Source of the DNA: Myxococcales bacterium
GTDB taxonomy: Bacteria; Myxococcota_A; Polyangia; Polyangiales; Ga0077539
Assembly: GCA_030652255.1 (NCBI GenBank)
Contig: JAUSAZ010000171.1
Location: 1 to 64,000 of the forward strand
DNA: 64,000 nucleotides
Direction of reading: 5' to 3'
A model generated the notes under the pieces. That model saw nothing but the letters and a program-made list of their open reading frames with translations. It did not search any database and was not told the origin of the DNA. Below, piece by piece: positions 51,002 through 60,422 of the stretch. Position numbers and translations under genes: made by a program. The stretch's first letter is position 1. Every line of letters begins with the position of its first letter.

Positions 51002-53566
51002 GTGCTCCGACCGTCGCTGCTCGCGCTCGCCCTCCTCTCGTTCGCTGGCTGCGCCGACCCGACGCCGTTTCGCTGTGACCGCGTCGGAGCCTCGTGCGAC
51101 GCCCCCGGCGTGTGCGTCGAGGGCTACTGCGCCGTGCCCGCGGCGGAGTGCGCCGCCGGCCGCAGGTACACCCGCACCGCCGCCGCGCCGGGCGCCTGCG
51201 TGCGCGTGACCGACGCCGGCGCGGACGCCGCCCTCGACGCCCCCGCGATCGACGCCGCCGCCGAAGACGTCGTCGACGGCGGGAGCCCCGACCTGCCGCT
51301 GGACATCACCGCCGCGGACGTCGAACCCGACGCCCCCGCGGACGTGCCCGTGGCCGTCGATGTGCCCGTGGTCATCGATGTGCCCGTGGCCATCGATGTG
51401 CCCGTGGCCATCGACGTGCCCGTGGCCATCGACGTGCCCATCGCCGTCGATGTGCCCGTGGCCATCGATGTGCCCATCGCCGCGGACGTGCCCGTGGTGG
51501 CGCCCGGCAACGTCTCCTTCCGTCGGCCGATCTCCTCGCCCGGCAGCGACGTCGCGGTGCTGGGGATGGCCGTCGGTGACATCGACGCCGACGGCGTCCT
51601 CGACGTGGGCGTGGCCCGTAACGACAACCGGGTCGAGCTCTTCCGGGGCGCCGGGGACGGCACCTTCGCCTCGATCGCGATCGTCCCGACCCCGGGGTTG
51701 CGGGCGCTGGTGCTGGCCGACTTCGACGACGACGGCCGCGCCGACCTGGTCACGCTCGGCACCGACGTGCTCATCCGACGCGCCCAGAGCAACGGGACCC
51801 TGGGCCCGCCCGTGATGCTCGCGCCCTCCATGGGCGGCACCACCCTGCGCGTCGGCCAGGTGATCGGCACGCCCGCCCGCGACCTCGTGGTGGGGCTGCC
51901 CGAGGTCAACCAGGTCATGGTGATCCCGGAGGTGCTCGGGGTCGGCGGCCCGGTGACGCGCTTCACCACGCCCGTGCGCCCCGACACCCTGGAGCTCGTC
52001 GACCTCGACCGCACCCCCGACGGGATGGACGAGGTCATCGTCCTGAGCGGCAACGCCGCCGTCGGAAATCCGCAGGTGGCCGTGCACGCGGGCGGCACGG
52101 GCGGTCCCTCGATGGCCAACCACCGCACGCTGCTGCCCGTGAACAGCCGCGCGATCCGCGCGCGGGCGCTGGTGATCGGCGACTACGACGGCGACGGCTT
52201 CCGCGAGCCCGTGGTGGTCGACGACAGCGGGATCACCTTCCTCGGCAACCCCCGCAGCATCGAGCTGACCGCCTTCGGGCGCATCCCGCTCGCCACCCCG
52301 GTGCACGGCGGCGCCTCCGGTCACCTCGACGGCAACGCCCTCTCGGACTTCGTGCTCATGGGCGAGGGCGACGGGCTCGTGCACCTCTTCCGCGGACCCT
52401 ACACCGGCACCCCGACGCCCGACCCCTACGCCGTGCCGGGGGCGGTCGTCGCCACGGCCACGGGGCGCTTCAACCGCGACGACGCCGTCGACGTGCTCGT
52501 GTACGCCAACGGGCTCCACGTGCTCGCCGGGAACCTCGACGGCACCCTCGCCGCGCCGCGCGCCTACCGCACCTGCCCGGCGCCCGCCGGCACCGCCGTC
52601 GCGGACCTCGACGCCAACGGCACCAACGACGTCGCGGTGCTCTGCGGCACGGCGAACGTGCTCAACGTGCACACCCTCACCAGCGCCCTGGCCCCGGTGG
52701 GAATCACCTCGCTCCCGCTCGGCTTCATGGCCACCGACGTGACCCTCGGGCTCATCAACGGCGACGCCCTCCCCGACCTGCTGCTCTGGAGCCGGGCGGA
52801 CCGGCGGGCGCAGGCCGCGCTCATGGTCGGCGGCGCGCTCACCACGCGCAGCCCCTTCGCGGCGGGCACGCGGATGGCGCTCGGGCCGCTCAGCGACGCC
52901 GCCGGGCTCGACCTCGCCCTCGTCAACGGCAGCCGCGTCACGACGCTGAGCAACCTCGACGCGGTCTTCAGCGAGGTCTCGACGGACGAGGACGCCGCGC
53001 GCACCTACGTCGACGTGCAGGTCGCGGACTTCGACGGCAACAGCCGGGTGGAGGTGCTCGCGCTCGACGGCGCGCGCGGTGCGGTGGTGTCGACCGGGAC
53101 CAACCCCGCCGGCAGGCTCGACCCCACCAGCCGGGTGTACCCGATGCGCGCCAACGCGCGGCGCTTCCTCGCGGTGCCCATGGGGGGCGGGGACGGCGTC
53201 GACCTCGTGGCGGCCTTCAGCGACGGCGCCGACGTCGAGGTGTACCGCCTGGCGACCACGGAGCTTCGGGTCGTCGGCCGATCGGCCACCACGGGCTCGT
53301 CGCTGATCGGCCTGACCGCGGGCCGGGTCTCCGCCGACGCCTGCGCCGACGTGGTCACCCTCACCGCGGGCGGCGAGCGCATCGACGTGCACGCGGGCGA
53401 CTGCGGCGGCGGCCTCGGGCGCCACGTGGGGATGCCGACCTTCGCCGCTAGCCACGTCACCCTCGCCGACGTCGACCGCGACGGCGCGCAGGACCTCGTC
53501 GTCGCCCACGGCCTCGGGCCCACGCGCACGGCGTATTTCTCCGTGTGGCGCAACACCGCGCGGTAG
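51002..53566 (+). CDS. Large FG-GAP/VCBS beta-propeller lipoprotein
   Basis: 854 residues from a GTG. Signal with lipobox SFAGC. A Cys-rich segment (20-65) and a linker (70-165) with VPVAID repeats follow. From 170 come about ten FG-GAP-like blades with Ca-binding loops: VGDIDADGVLDVG, LADFDDDGRADLV, IGDYDGDGFREPV, VADLDANGTNDVA, VADFDGNSRVEVL, LADVDRDGAQDLV. It is an integrin-alpha-like propeller on a lipid-anchored stalk, probably binding a surface ligand. Starts 89 bp from the divergent kinase gene. Confidence 0.88.
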   Translation: MLRPSLLALALLSFAGCADPTPFRCDRVGASCDAPGVCVEGYCAVPAAECAAGRRYTRTAAAPGACVRVTDAGADAALDAPAIDAAAEDVVDGGSPDLPLDITAADVEPDAPADVPVAVDVPVVIDVPVAIDVPVAIDVPVAIDVPIAVDVPVAIDVPIAADVPVVAPGNVSFRRPISSPGSDVAVLGMAVGDIDADGVLDVGVARNDNRVELFRGAGDGTFASIAIVPTPGLRALVLADFDDDGRADLVTLGTDVLIRRAQSNGTLGPPVMLAPSMGGTTLRVGQVIGTPARDLVVGLPEVNQVMVIPEVLGVGGPVTRFTTPVRPDTLELVDLDRTPDGMDEVIVLSGNAAVGNPQVAVHAGGTGGPSMANHRTLLPVNSRAIRARALVIGDYDGDGFREPVVVDDSGITFLGNPRSIELTAFGRIPLATPVHGGASGHLDGNALSDFVLMGEGDGLVHLFRGPYTGTPTPDPYAVPGAVVATATGRFNRDDAVDVLVYANGLHVLAGNLDGTLAAPRAYRTCPAPAGTAVADLDANGTNDVAVLCGTANVLNVHTLTSALAPVGITSLPLGFMATDVTLGLINGDALPDLLLWSRADRRAQAALMVGGALTTRSPFAAGTRMALGPLSDAAGLDLALVNGSRVTTLSNLDAVFSEVSTDEDAARTYVDVQVADFDGNSRVEVLALDGARGAVVSTGTNPAGRLDPTSRVYPMRANARRFLAVPMGGGDGVDLVAAFSDGADVEVYRLATTELRVVGRSATTGSSLIGLTAGRVSADACADVVTLTAGGERIDVHAGDCGGGLGRHVGMPTFAASHVTLADVDRDGAQDLVVAHGLGPTRTAYFSVWRNTAR
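51342..51497 (+). repeat. 18-bp tandem repeat encoding DVPVAI
   Basis: About eight copies of GATGTGCCCGTGGCCATC with few differences, in the linker of the FG-GAP lipoprotein. Confidence 0.88.
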
Positions 53567-53647
53567 CAGCCGGGGGCATGGGCGCGGTTGACAGCCCGAC
53601 CCCCTGGGGTAGTGAGGTCCCCGCCCCCACCGATAGCCCTCCGGACG

Positions 53648-54754
53648 ATGAACCTCCCGCTCCGCCCACGGTATGTCCTGATCGACGCGCTGCGCGGGGT
53701 CGCGGCGTGCGCCGTGATGCTCTACCACTTCACCGGCGGCGACCTGCGACCGGGCCTCACCCGGCTCTTCGGCGAGACGGTGCTCCGCGGGATGCACCAG
53801 GGCTGGCTCGGGGTGCAGGTGTTCTTCGTGCTCTCGGGCTTCGTCATCGCCAACACCATCGGCGACCGGCTGATCACCGCCGGCGACGCGCTGCGCTTCG
53901 CGTTACGCCGCCAGGTAAGGCTCGACCCGCCGTACTGGGTCTCCCTCGCGCTCACGGTGCTGGTGCCGTGGGTCACCGTCGCGCTCGGCTACCGGGGACG
54001 GCCGCTGCCGTCGCTGGGGGTCCTCGCGGCGCACGTGCTGTACCTCCAGGAGATCCTGCGCCTCCCGACGCTGCAGCCCGTGTACTGGACCCTCGCCATC
54101 GAGGTGCAGTTCTACATGGTCTTCGTGGCGGCGCTGGCGGCGCTGCGCCTCGCCCCGCGGGGGGTCGCGCCGTGGCTGGTGCTCGCCTCCGCGCTGCCCT
54201 CCCTCGACGCCTCGATGCACTGGCGCTTCCTGCACGGGTGGTTCATCCCGCACTGGTACCTCTTCGCGCTGGGCGCCTCGACCTACTGGGTGACCAGGCG
54301 CCGCCTGCCGCTCGCGCCGCACCTCGCCGTGCTCGCGTGGGCCGTCTGGCAGGGCGTGCACTTCGACCGCCTGGAGCCCATCGGCGGCGGCGCGGCGGTG
54401 CTGCTCCTCACCGTGGCGGGCCGCGTCGGGGGCCTCGAATCGTGGCTGCGCGCGCGGTGGCTGCAGTTCGTGGGGCGGGTGTCCTACGGGGTGTACCTCC
54501 TGCACCCGCTGGCGGGCGCGCAGGCGCGCTGGCACGTCGGCGTCCACGTCGACCTGCGCACGGGGCCCGGCGCGCTGGCCGTGCTCGTCGGCGCGGTGGC
54601 CCTCACCATGGTGCTCGCCTGGGCGATGCACCGCGCCGTGGAGGCGCCCGCGATGCGCCTCGCGGCGAAGTTCCGGTGGTGGCACGGCGACCGCGAGGGG
54701 GCCGCGCCCGGCTCAGGGGGTGCGAGACCTCACCCCCCGGCCCCCTCTCCATGA
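53648..54754 (+). CDS. Acyltransferase-3 (OafA/YrhL-like) membrane protein
   Basis: 368 residues from the ATG at 53648. About ten TM helices. IDALRGVAACAVMLYHFTGG keeps the Arg and His of the family's R/K-x10-H motif; GVQVFFVLSGFVI and LLHPLAG are further family marks. It transfers acyl groups, often acetyl, to sugars of surface polysaccharides. The last residues, ARPHPPAPSP, and the stop are read from a palindromic repeat, so the native end has been replaced. Confidence 0.9.
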   Translation: MNLPLRPRYVLIDALRGVAACAVMLYHFTGGDLRPGLTRLFGETVLRGMHQGWLGVQVFFVLSGFVIANTIGDRLITAGDALRFALRRQVRLDPPYWVSLALTVLVPWVTVALGYRGRPLPSLGVLAAHVLYLQEILRLPTLQPVYWTLAIEVQFYMVFVAALAALRLAPRGVAPWLVLASALPSLDASMHWRFLHGWFIPHWYLFALGASTYWVTRRRLPLAPHLAVLAWAVWQGVHFDRLEPIGGGAAVLLLTVAGRVGGLESWLRARWLQFVGRVSYGVYLLHPLAGAQARWHVGVHVDLRTGPGALAVLVGAVALTMVLAWAMHRAVEAPAMRLAAKFRWWHGDREGAAPGSGGARPHPPAPSP

Positions 54755-54911
54755 ATGGTTCACTTCGGGGCACATCTCCCGGAACGGCTTGTTTCCAGGC
54801 ACTACGCGCCGATGCAAGCCCTGGCGCGTAGTGCCTGGAAACAAGCCGTTCCGGGAGATGTGTCCCGAAGTGAACCATTCATGGAGAGGGGGCTTTGGGG
54901 GTGAGGTCTCG
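54723..54911. repeat. 189-bp near-perfect palindrome (module B)
   Basis: Arms CGAGACCTCACCCCC..., TCCATGAATGGTTCACTTCG, CTTGTTTCCAGGCACTACGC and their inverse, meeting at GATGCAAGCCCT. It matches the outer module of 44501-44945. It lies between the convergent acyltransferase and carboxylase genes and provides the stop of the former. Confidence 0.93.
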
Positions 54912-54944
54912 CGAGGCCGGAGGACACCCCGCGTGGCCGGGCCC

Positions 54945-57900
54945 TCACCCCCCGCGCACCCGCGCGATGAGCCTCGGCCGCAGCGTCTGCGCCGCGATCA
55001 CGGCGTCGAGGCTGCCCACCTTCAGCGCCCGCTCGACGGTGTGCACCCCGTCGAACTCCTTCGCGATGGCCGACTGCGCCTTCGCCTGCGCGGCCTTGAG
55101 CACCCGCTCGTGGTCGCCCGCGGCGCCCGCCCGCGCGTGCTTCGGCGCGGCCTCCAGCGCCCGGCGCGCCGCCACCACCTCCGGGTCGGCGTCGGCGCGG
55201 CGCCGCACCAGGCCCGGGAACACCACCGCCGCCGCGGGGCCTCCGCCGATCACGCTCGCGAAGGAGCCCTGCAGCGCCAGCGCCTCCACCGCGGGGTTGA
55301 GCGCCCGCGAGAACACCACGTAGGCGCCGCCGTGGTAGCGCGACACCACGCAGAACACGAAGGTGCCCTCGAAGTTCACCACCGCGCGGCCGATCTCCGC
55401 GCCGTGCTCGAGCTGTAGCTGCCGCAGCGAGTCGGGCGAGCCGTCGAAGCCCGACAGGTTGGCGAGCACCACCACCGGGCGCGCGCCGCTCGCGGCCGAG
55501 ATGGCCCGGGCGACCTTGCGCGATGACAGCGGGAAGAGGGTGCCGCTGGTCCAGTGGTCGGGGCCGTCGGCGGGGGCGTCGCCGCGGCGGGCCACCGGGC
55601 GCGACTCGATGCCGATGCAGCACACCGGGTCGCCGCCGAGCCTGCCCTCCCACACCACCGCGCTCTCGGCGCCCTGCCACGCCGCCCAGCGCTCCAGGGC
55701 ATCGGTGTCCTGGTCGAGCACCGCGCGCATCACCGGCCGGATCGCGAAGGGCCGCTTGCGACCCGGGTTGGTCGCCTCGTCGAAGATCTCCCCGACGGTG
55801 CGGTAGCCCTCGTCCCCCTCGTCGCCGTAGGGCGCGAGGGTCACGTCGCGATCCACCGGGTCGAGCGTGGCCGTCCGCCGCGGGCGACGCTCGCCCGGCG
55901 CCACCGCCGTCAGCGCCAGGTGCCGGAACAGCACCCGGTACGCCGCCGTCAGGTCGGCCGCGAAGTACTGGGCCTCGCCGTTGGGGCCCATCACCCGCTC
56001 GTACCCGCCGATGCCGTTGTTGTCCTCCGCCGCGACGCTCCCGGCGTACTCCAGGGCCCGCTTGCCGGTGAGCAGCATCGCGCCCTGCGGCGTCATGATC
56101 AGCGCCCCGCGGCAGTGCAGGAGCATCGTGGCCTCGGCGTTCCAGTAGCTCTGGGCGCCCACGTTGATGCCGTCGACGATGACGTGGATGGTCCCGCGCG
56201 CCTGCGTGAAGCGCACGATGCGGGCGAGCACCCGCGCGGTCCAGTCGAGGTTCTCGGTGCCGCTGTCCATGGCGATGCGGGCGCCGCTCGACACGGCCAC
56301 CCACTCGACGGGCATCCCCTCGCGCTCGGCGAGGTCGAGGGCCGCGATGATGCGCCGGCACTCGGGCTCCGCGAGGGAGCCCATTGCCCGCGTGGGGTCG
56401 CCCACCAGCAGCACCCGGGAGAGCCCCTCGGGGAAGGGGTCGAAGCGGCTGGTGACCACCCCCACGACGATGCACGCGGCGTTGTGCCCGAAGGGGCGCT
56501 CGGCGGGCACGAGGCGCTCGCCGTCGGGCGCGAGGTCGAGCTCAGTGAAGGTCCCCGGGGGGAAGGGGCCCGCGTCGTCGTCGCGGGAGAGCGCCCGCAG
56601 GAGCTCGTAGGGGTAGAAGAGCCCCTTGCGCCGCGCCTCGACGATGCGTCGCTCGTCGGCGGTGAGGGCGCTCACGGGCTCGGCGTCGGGGTCGGCGGTG
56701 GTGAGCGTCGCGCCGTGGCCCGTGGGGTTGGTCCACTCGACCTGCACCGGGCGGCCGTCGCGGTGCGCGGGGTCGGGGCGGCGCGCGCGGAGGATCATCT
56801 TCTCCAGCCCGAGCCCCGCCGTCGCGGGCGCGAGACGCCGGGTCACGGTCATCATCTCCTCGCGGGTGAGCGTGAGCAGCGGGCGCGTGAAGACCACGAG
56901 GCGGTTCCAGAAGGGCTTCGGGTCGCGGGCGCGCACGGCCTGGGCGTCGCGCATGGCGTGGAGCGCCGTGAGGTACACCCGCTCGAAGCCCGGGATGGAG
57001 CGCAGCGCGCCCGTCGCGGGGTCGTACTCGGGGTCGATGCGCTCGACCTCCACGATGCACACGAGGCGCTCGTCGGAGGGGTCCTGCCGGGAGCGGGCCA
57101 CGGCCAGGAAGACCTCGCCGGGCGCGGGCAGGCGCTCCAGCTCGAAGGCCCGCAGGCGCGCGATCTCGCAGGCCTCGACCCGCGCCGGGTGGAAGTCCCG
57201 CAGGAACACGTCCTCCGCGAACTCCCCGTCCCCGCGGCGGGTGAAGGTTCGGCTCAGTCGCCCGGCCTCCACGTTGCCCCAGGTGACCGAGAAGCGCTCC
57301 ACGCCCCGCGGCATCCCCGCGAGCCGGGCGGCGCCGTCGGCGTGGAGCTCCGCGAGCCACTGCGCGTCGGGCTCGGCCACGAAGACGTCGACCTCCACCG
57401 CCTCCCCCGCGACGGGCGCGAGGCGGTCGAGCGCGAGCGCCGCGTCCGCGATCATCTCCGCCGGGCTCGACAGCACCGCCACGATGGCCCCTTCGGGGGC
57501 GCGGTAGAGCGCCGCGGTCGTGTCGTCGTCGAGGGCCCGCTCCCGCTCGGCGCGCGGGTGCATCCGCCGGGTGAGCAGGGCCAGCAGCTTCTCCCGCGGC
57601 GCCCGCAGCGCGAGGGCGGGGGCCACCGGCACCAGCGCCAGCAGCGCCCCGTGCGGCAGCTCGTCGAGCTCGGCGTAGATGGCAGCCCGCCGGGCCGCCG
57701 CCGCGTCGCCGTCCTCGCCCCGGATCGCCACGAGCCGCGCGAAGGCCTCGGCGGCGGCGCGCCCGAGGGTGCGGGCCTGCGCCGACTGCCGCGGCCGGTC
57801 GCAGAGGTGATACACCACGGTGTATGCCGCCTCCGAGAGGGCGCGGTCGCGGTGCACCACGATGGCCGCGAAGGCCTCCAGGCGCTCGCGCAGCTCGGTG

Positions 57901-60422
57901 CGCTCCTCCTCCGTGGCGTCGCCGCGGTCGTCGCGCACCGCCGCGGCGAGCGCGCCGTGGATCACCCGGTCGCGCAGCGCGAGCGCCCGGTGGGCCTGCA
58001 GGACGCGCAGCGTGGCGTCGTCGTGGCGGGCGGCGGCGTCGGCGTCGCGCACCTCGTGCCAGAGCAGGGCCGCGCGCACCTTCGCGACGAAGCCGTCGGG
58101 GAAGCCCTGGGCGCTGCCCCGCCGCGGGCGCAGGTAGCGCGCGAGGTGGTCGACCGGCGCGACGCCGTCGGGGCCGCGGGCGGTGTCGAAGAGGCGCTCG
58201 TGGGAGACGTAGGCGTCGAGGAGGCGGGCGAGCTCGGCGCGGCCGAGGCGCACCTTCGCGTCGCGCAGCAGCCCGAGCGAGCCGTTGACCTCGCGGGCGG
58301 GGAAGTCGTACCCGAGCACCGTGCCGAGGCGCAGGGCGCTGGCGCGCTCGCCGGGGTCGGTGGGGGCGTCGGCGCGCAAGGGGGCGAGGCCCTCGACGGA
58401 GGACCAGCGCTCGGCGTCTCGGCCCTCGATGACGGCGAGGCACTGCCCCGCGGTGACCAGCGACGAGGGGCCCACGAGCAGCCGCCCGATGCGCCCGGCG
58501 ACGGGGGCCTCGATGGCGACCTCCATCTTCATGACCTCCAGGGTCATGAGCCGCTCGCCCTCGGCGACCATGGCGCCCTCGCGCACGCAGACCTCCGTCA
58601 CCGCCGCGGGGACCGGGGCCACCACGCGGCCGTCGGAGGCGCGCGCGAGCCGGTGCGCCACGCTGTCGACCTCGACGTGCAGCGCGACGGGCGTGACCAC
58701 CTGCACCACCGCGAGCCGGCGGCCGTGGAGGGTGAGCACCGCGGTGCCGGGGCCGGTGGCCTGGTAGGTGACGTCCGCCGACTGGCCCGCGCAGGTGACG
58801 CGGTAGCGGTCGGGCCCGGAGGCGAGCACCTCCAGGGAGAGCGAGGCCCCGCCGACGGCGAAGCGGAAGGTGCGCGGCTCGGCCTGCGGCACGTTGGTGG
58901 GCATGCCGCGGTGGGCGTGGAGCATCACCTCGGCGATCTCGTCGGCGCGGGCGCGCTGGTGCTCGCCGATGGCGGCCGCGACGAGGGCGGCGTCGAGGTG
59001 GCGGCGGGCGAGGGCCTGGGTGCGCTCGGCGATGTGCTGGTCGAGCCAGCGGGTGGTGACGCGGGCGTCGCGCAGGGCGTCGTGGGCGACGAGCTCGAGC
59101 AGCAGCGAGCGGTTGGAGGCGCCGCCCTCGATGGCGACGGTGCTGCGCGCGAGGGCCTCTTCCAAGCGGGCGAGGGCGTCCTCGCGGGTGGGCCCGGAGG
59201 CGATGACCTTGGCGAGCATGGAGTCGAACTCGCCGGGCACCACGTCGCCCGCGACGAAGCCCGAGTCGACGCGCACGCCGGGGCCCGTGGCGAGCTCGAA
59301 GCGGATGAGCCGGCCGGCGCTCGGGCGGAAGCCCTCGTCGGGGTCCTCGGCGTTGAGCCGGGCCTCGACGGCGTGGCCGCGGGGAGGGGGCAGCGACGCG
59401 GGCAGCGCCACGCCGCGGGCGACGTCGATCTGCATCCCGACGAGGTCGAGGCCCGTCACGCACTCGGTGACCGGGTGCTCCACCTGGAGCCGGGTGTTCA
59501 TCTCCAGGAAGTAGAAGCCCGAGAGGTCGGGCCGCACGAGGAACTCCGCCGTCCCCGCGTTGACGTACCCGCTGGCCCTGGCGATGCGCACGGCGGCGGA
59601 CTTGAGCTGCTCCTCCAGGGCGCCGAGGCCCGGCGCGGGGGCCTCCTCCAGCACCTTCTGGTGCCGGCGCTGCATGCTGCAGTCGCGGGTGCCCACGGCG
59701 TGCACGGTGCCGTGGGAGTCGGCGATGATCTGCACCTCGACGTGCCGCGCCTCCGGGGCGAAGGACTCCACCAGGAGCGTCGGGTCGCCGAAGGCCGAGC
59801 GGGCCTCGGCCGAGGCGCTGGCGAAGGCCGCGGCGACCTCGTCGACCGCGCGCACGATGCGGATCCCCCTGCCCCCGCCGCCCGCCGCGGCCTTGAGCAG
59901 CACCGGGAAGCCGATGCGCGTCGCGTGGGCGGCTGCTTCGGCGGCGTCGGCGACGGGGCCGCCGCTCCACGGGGTGACCGGGACGCCGTTGTCCTCGGCG
60001 ACGCGCTTGCCGCCGATCTTGTCGCCCAGGAGGCGCATCGAGCTGCCCGACGGGCCGATGAAGACGAGGCCCGCGTCGGCGCAGGCGTCGGCGAAGTCGG
60101 GGCGCTCGGAGACGAAGCCCCAGCCGGGCCAGACGGCGTCGCAGCGCGCCTCGACGAGCAGGGAGATCACCCGCGGCACGTCGAGGTAGGCGCTGCGCAG
60201 GGCGCCGGTGGAGCCCGGGACGAGGGCGTCGCCGAGGAGCACGGCGTCGTCGGCCTCGCGCACGAACATCGCGTCGCGGTCGGGGTGCGTGTAGAGCGCG
60301 ACGACCTCCATGGGCTCGCGGTGGCAGCGGGACCACGCGCGCGCGGCGCGCAGGAAGCGCACGGCGGCCTCCCCCCGGTTGACGACCCCGACGCGGCGAA
60401 ATGGGCGGTGGAGGAGGGACAT
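54945..60422 (-). CDS. Single-chain biotin-dependent acyl-CoA carboxylase (eukaryotic-ACC-like)
   Basis: 1825 residues from the ATG at 60422, sharing one base with the preceding stop (TGATG). BC domain 8-465: GGGGRGIRI (181-189), SMQRRHQKVLEEAPAP, EMNTRLQVEHPVTE. BCCP about 595-668 with the biotinyl lysine in EVMKMEV (Lys632). Central region about 680-1240. CT domain: SSGARIAMDSGTEN, IVDGINVGAQSYWN, GGYERVMGPNGEAQ, then the C-terminal half GTLFPLSSRKVARA, ANLSGFDGSPDSL, EGTFVFCVVSRYHGGAYVVF. The order BC-BCCP-CT in one chain is that of eukaryotic ACC; most bacteria split it. It carboxylates acetyl-CoA (inferred) to malonyl-CoA for the PUFA synthase encoded just upstream. Other acyl-CoA substrates are possible. 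Confidence 0.92.
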   Translation of the reverse strand: MSLLHRPFRRVGVVNRGEAAVRFLRAARAWSRCHREPMEVVALYTHPDRDAMFVREADDAVLLGDALVPGSTGALRSAYLDVPRVISLLVEARCDAVWPGWGFVSERPDFADACADAGLVFIGPSGSSMRLLGDKIGGKRVAEDNGVPVTPWSGGPVADAAEAAAHATRIGFPVLLKAAAGGGGRGIRIVRAVDEVAAAFASASAEARSAFGDPTLLVESFAPEARHVEVQIIADSHGTVHAVGTRDCSMQRRHQKVLEEAPAPGLGALEEQLKSAAVRIARASGYVNAGTAEFLVRPDLSGFYFLEMNTRLQVEHPVTECVTGLDLVGMQIDVARGVALPASLPPPRGHAVEARLNAEDPDEGFRPSAGRLIRFELATGPGVRVDSGFVAGDVVPGEFDSMLAKVIASGPTREDALARLEEALARSTVAIEGGASNRSLLLELVAHDALRDARVTTRWLDQHIAERTQALARRHLDAALVAAAIGEHQRARADEIAEVMLHAHRGMPTNVPQAEPRTFRFAVGGASLSLEVLASGPDRYRVTCAGQSADVTYQATGPGTAVLTLHGRRLAVVQVVTPVALHVEVDSVAHRLARASDGRVVAPVPAAVTEVCVREGAMVAEGERLMTLEVMKMEVAIEAPVAGRIGRLLVGPSSLVTAGQCLAVIEGRDAERWSSVEGLAPLRADAPTDPGERASALRLGTVLGYDFPAREVNGSLGLLRDAKVRLGRAELARLLDAYVSHERLFDTARGPDGVAPVDHLARYLRPRRGSAQGFPDGFVAKVRAALLWHEVRDADAAARHDDATLRVLQAHRALALRDRVIHGALAAAVRDDRGDATEEERTELRERLEAFAAIVVHRDRALSEAAYTVVYHLCDRPRQSAQARTLGRAAAEAFARLVAIRGEDGDAAAARRAAIYAELDELPHGALLALVPVAPALALRAPREKLLALLTRRMHPRAERERALDDDTTAALYRAPEGAIVAVLSSPAEMIADAALALDRLAPVAGEAVEVDVFVAEPDAQWLAELHADGAARLAGMPRGVERFSVTWGNVEAGRLSRTFTRRGDGEFAEDVFLRDFHPARVEACEIARLRAFELERLPAPGEVFLAVARSRQDPSDERLVCIVEVERIDPEYDPATGALRSIPGFERVYLTALHAMRDAQAVRARDPKPFWNRLVVFTRPLLTLTREEMMTVTRRLAPATAGLGLEKMILRARRPDPAHRDGRPVQVEWTNPTGHGATLTTADPDAEPVSALTADERRIVEARRKGLFYPYELLRALSRDDDAGPFPPGTFTELDLAPDGERLVPAERPFGHNAACIVVGVVTSRFDPFPEGLSRVLLVGDPTRAMGSLAEPECRRIIAALDLAEREGMPVEWVAVSSGARIAMDSGTENLDWTARVLARIVRFTQARGTIHVIVDGINVGAQSYWNAEATMLLHCRGALIMTPQGAMLLTGKRALEYAGSVAAEDNNGIGGYERVMGPNGEAQYFAADLTAAYRVLFRHLALTAVAPGERRPRRTATLDPVDRDVTLAPYGDEGDEGYRTVGEIFDEATNPGRKRPFAIRPVMRAVLDQDTDALERWAAWQGAESAVVWEGRLGGDPVCCIGIESRPVARRGDAPADGPDHWTSGTLFPLSSRKVARAISAASGARPVVVLANLSGFDGSPDSLRQLQLEHGAEIGRAVVNFEGTFVFCVVSRYHGGAYVVFSRALNPAVEALALQGSFASVIGGGPAAAVVFPGLVRRRADADPEVVAARRALEAAPKHARAGAAGDHERVLKAAQAKAQSAIAKEFDGVHTVERALKVGSLDAVIAAQTLRPRLIARVRGG

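Noticed and set aside
54802-56475. Frameshifted carboxylase end running into the palindrome
   Set aside because: The carboxylase frame continues intact to 54945; this ORF is an alternative-frame shadow.
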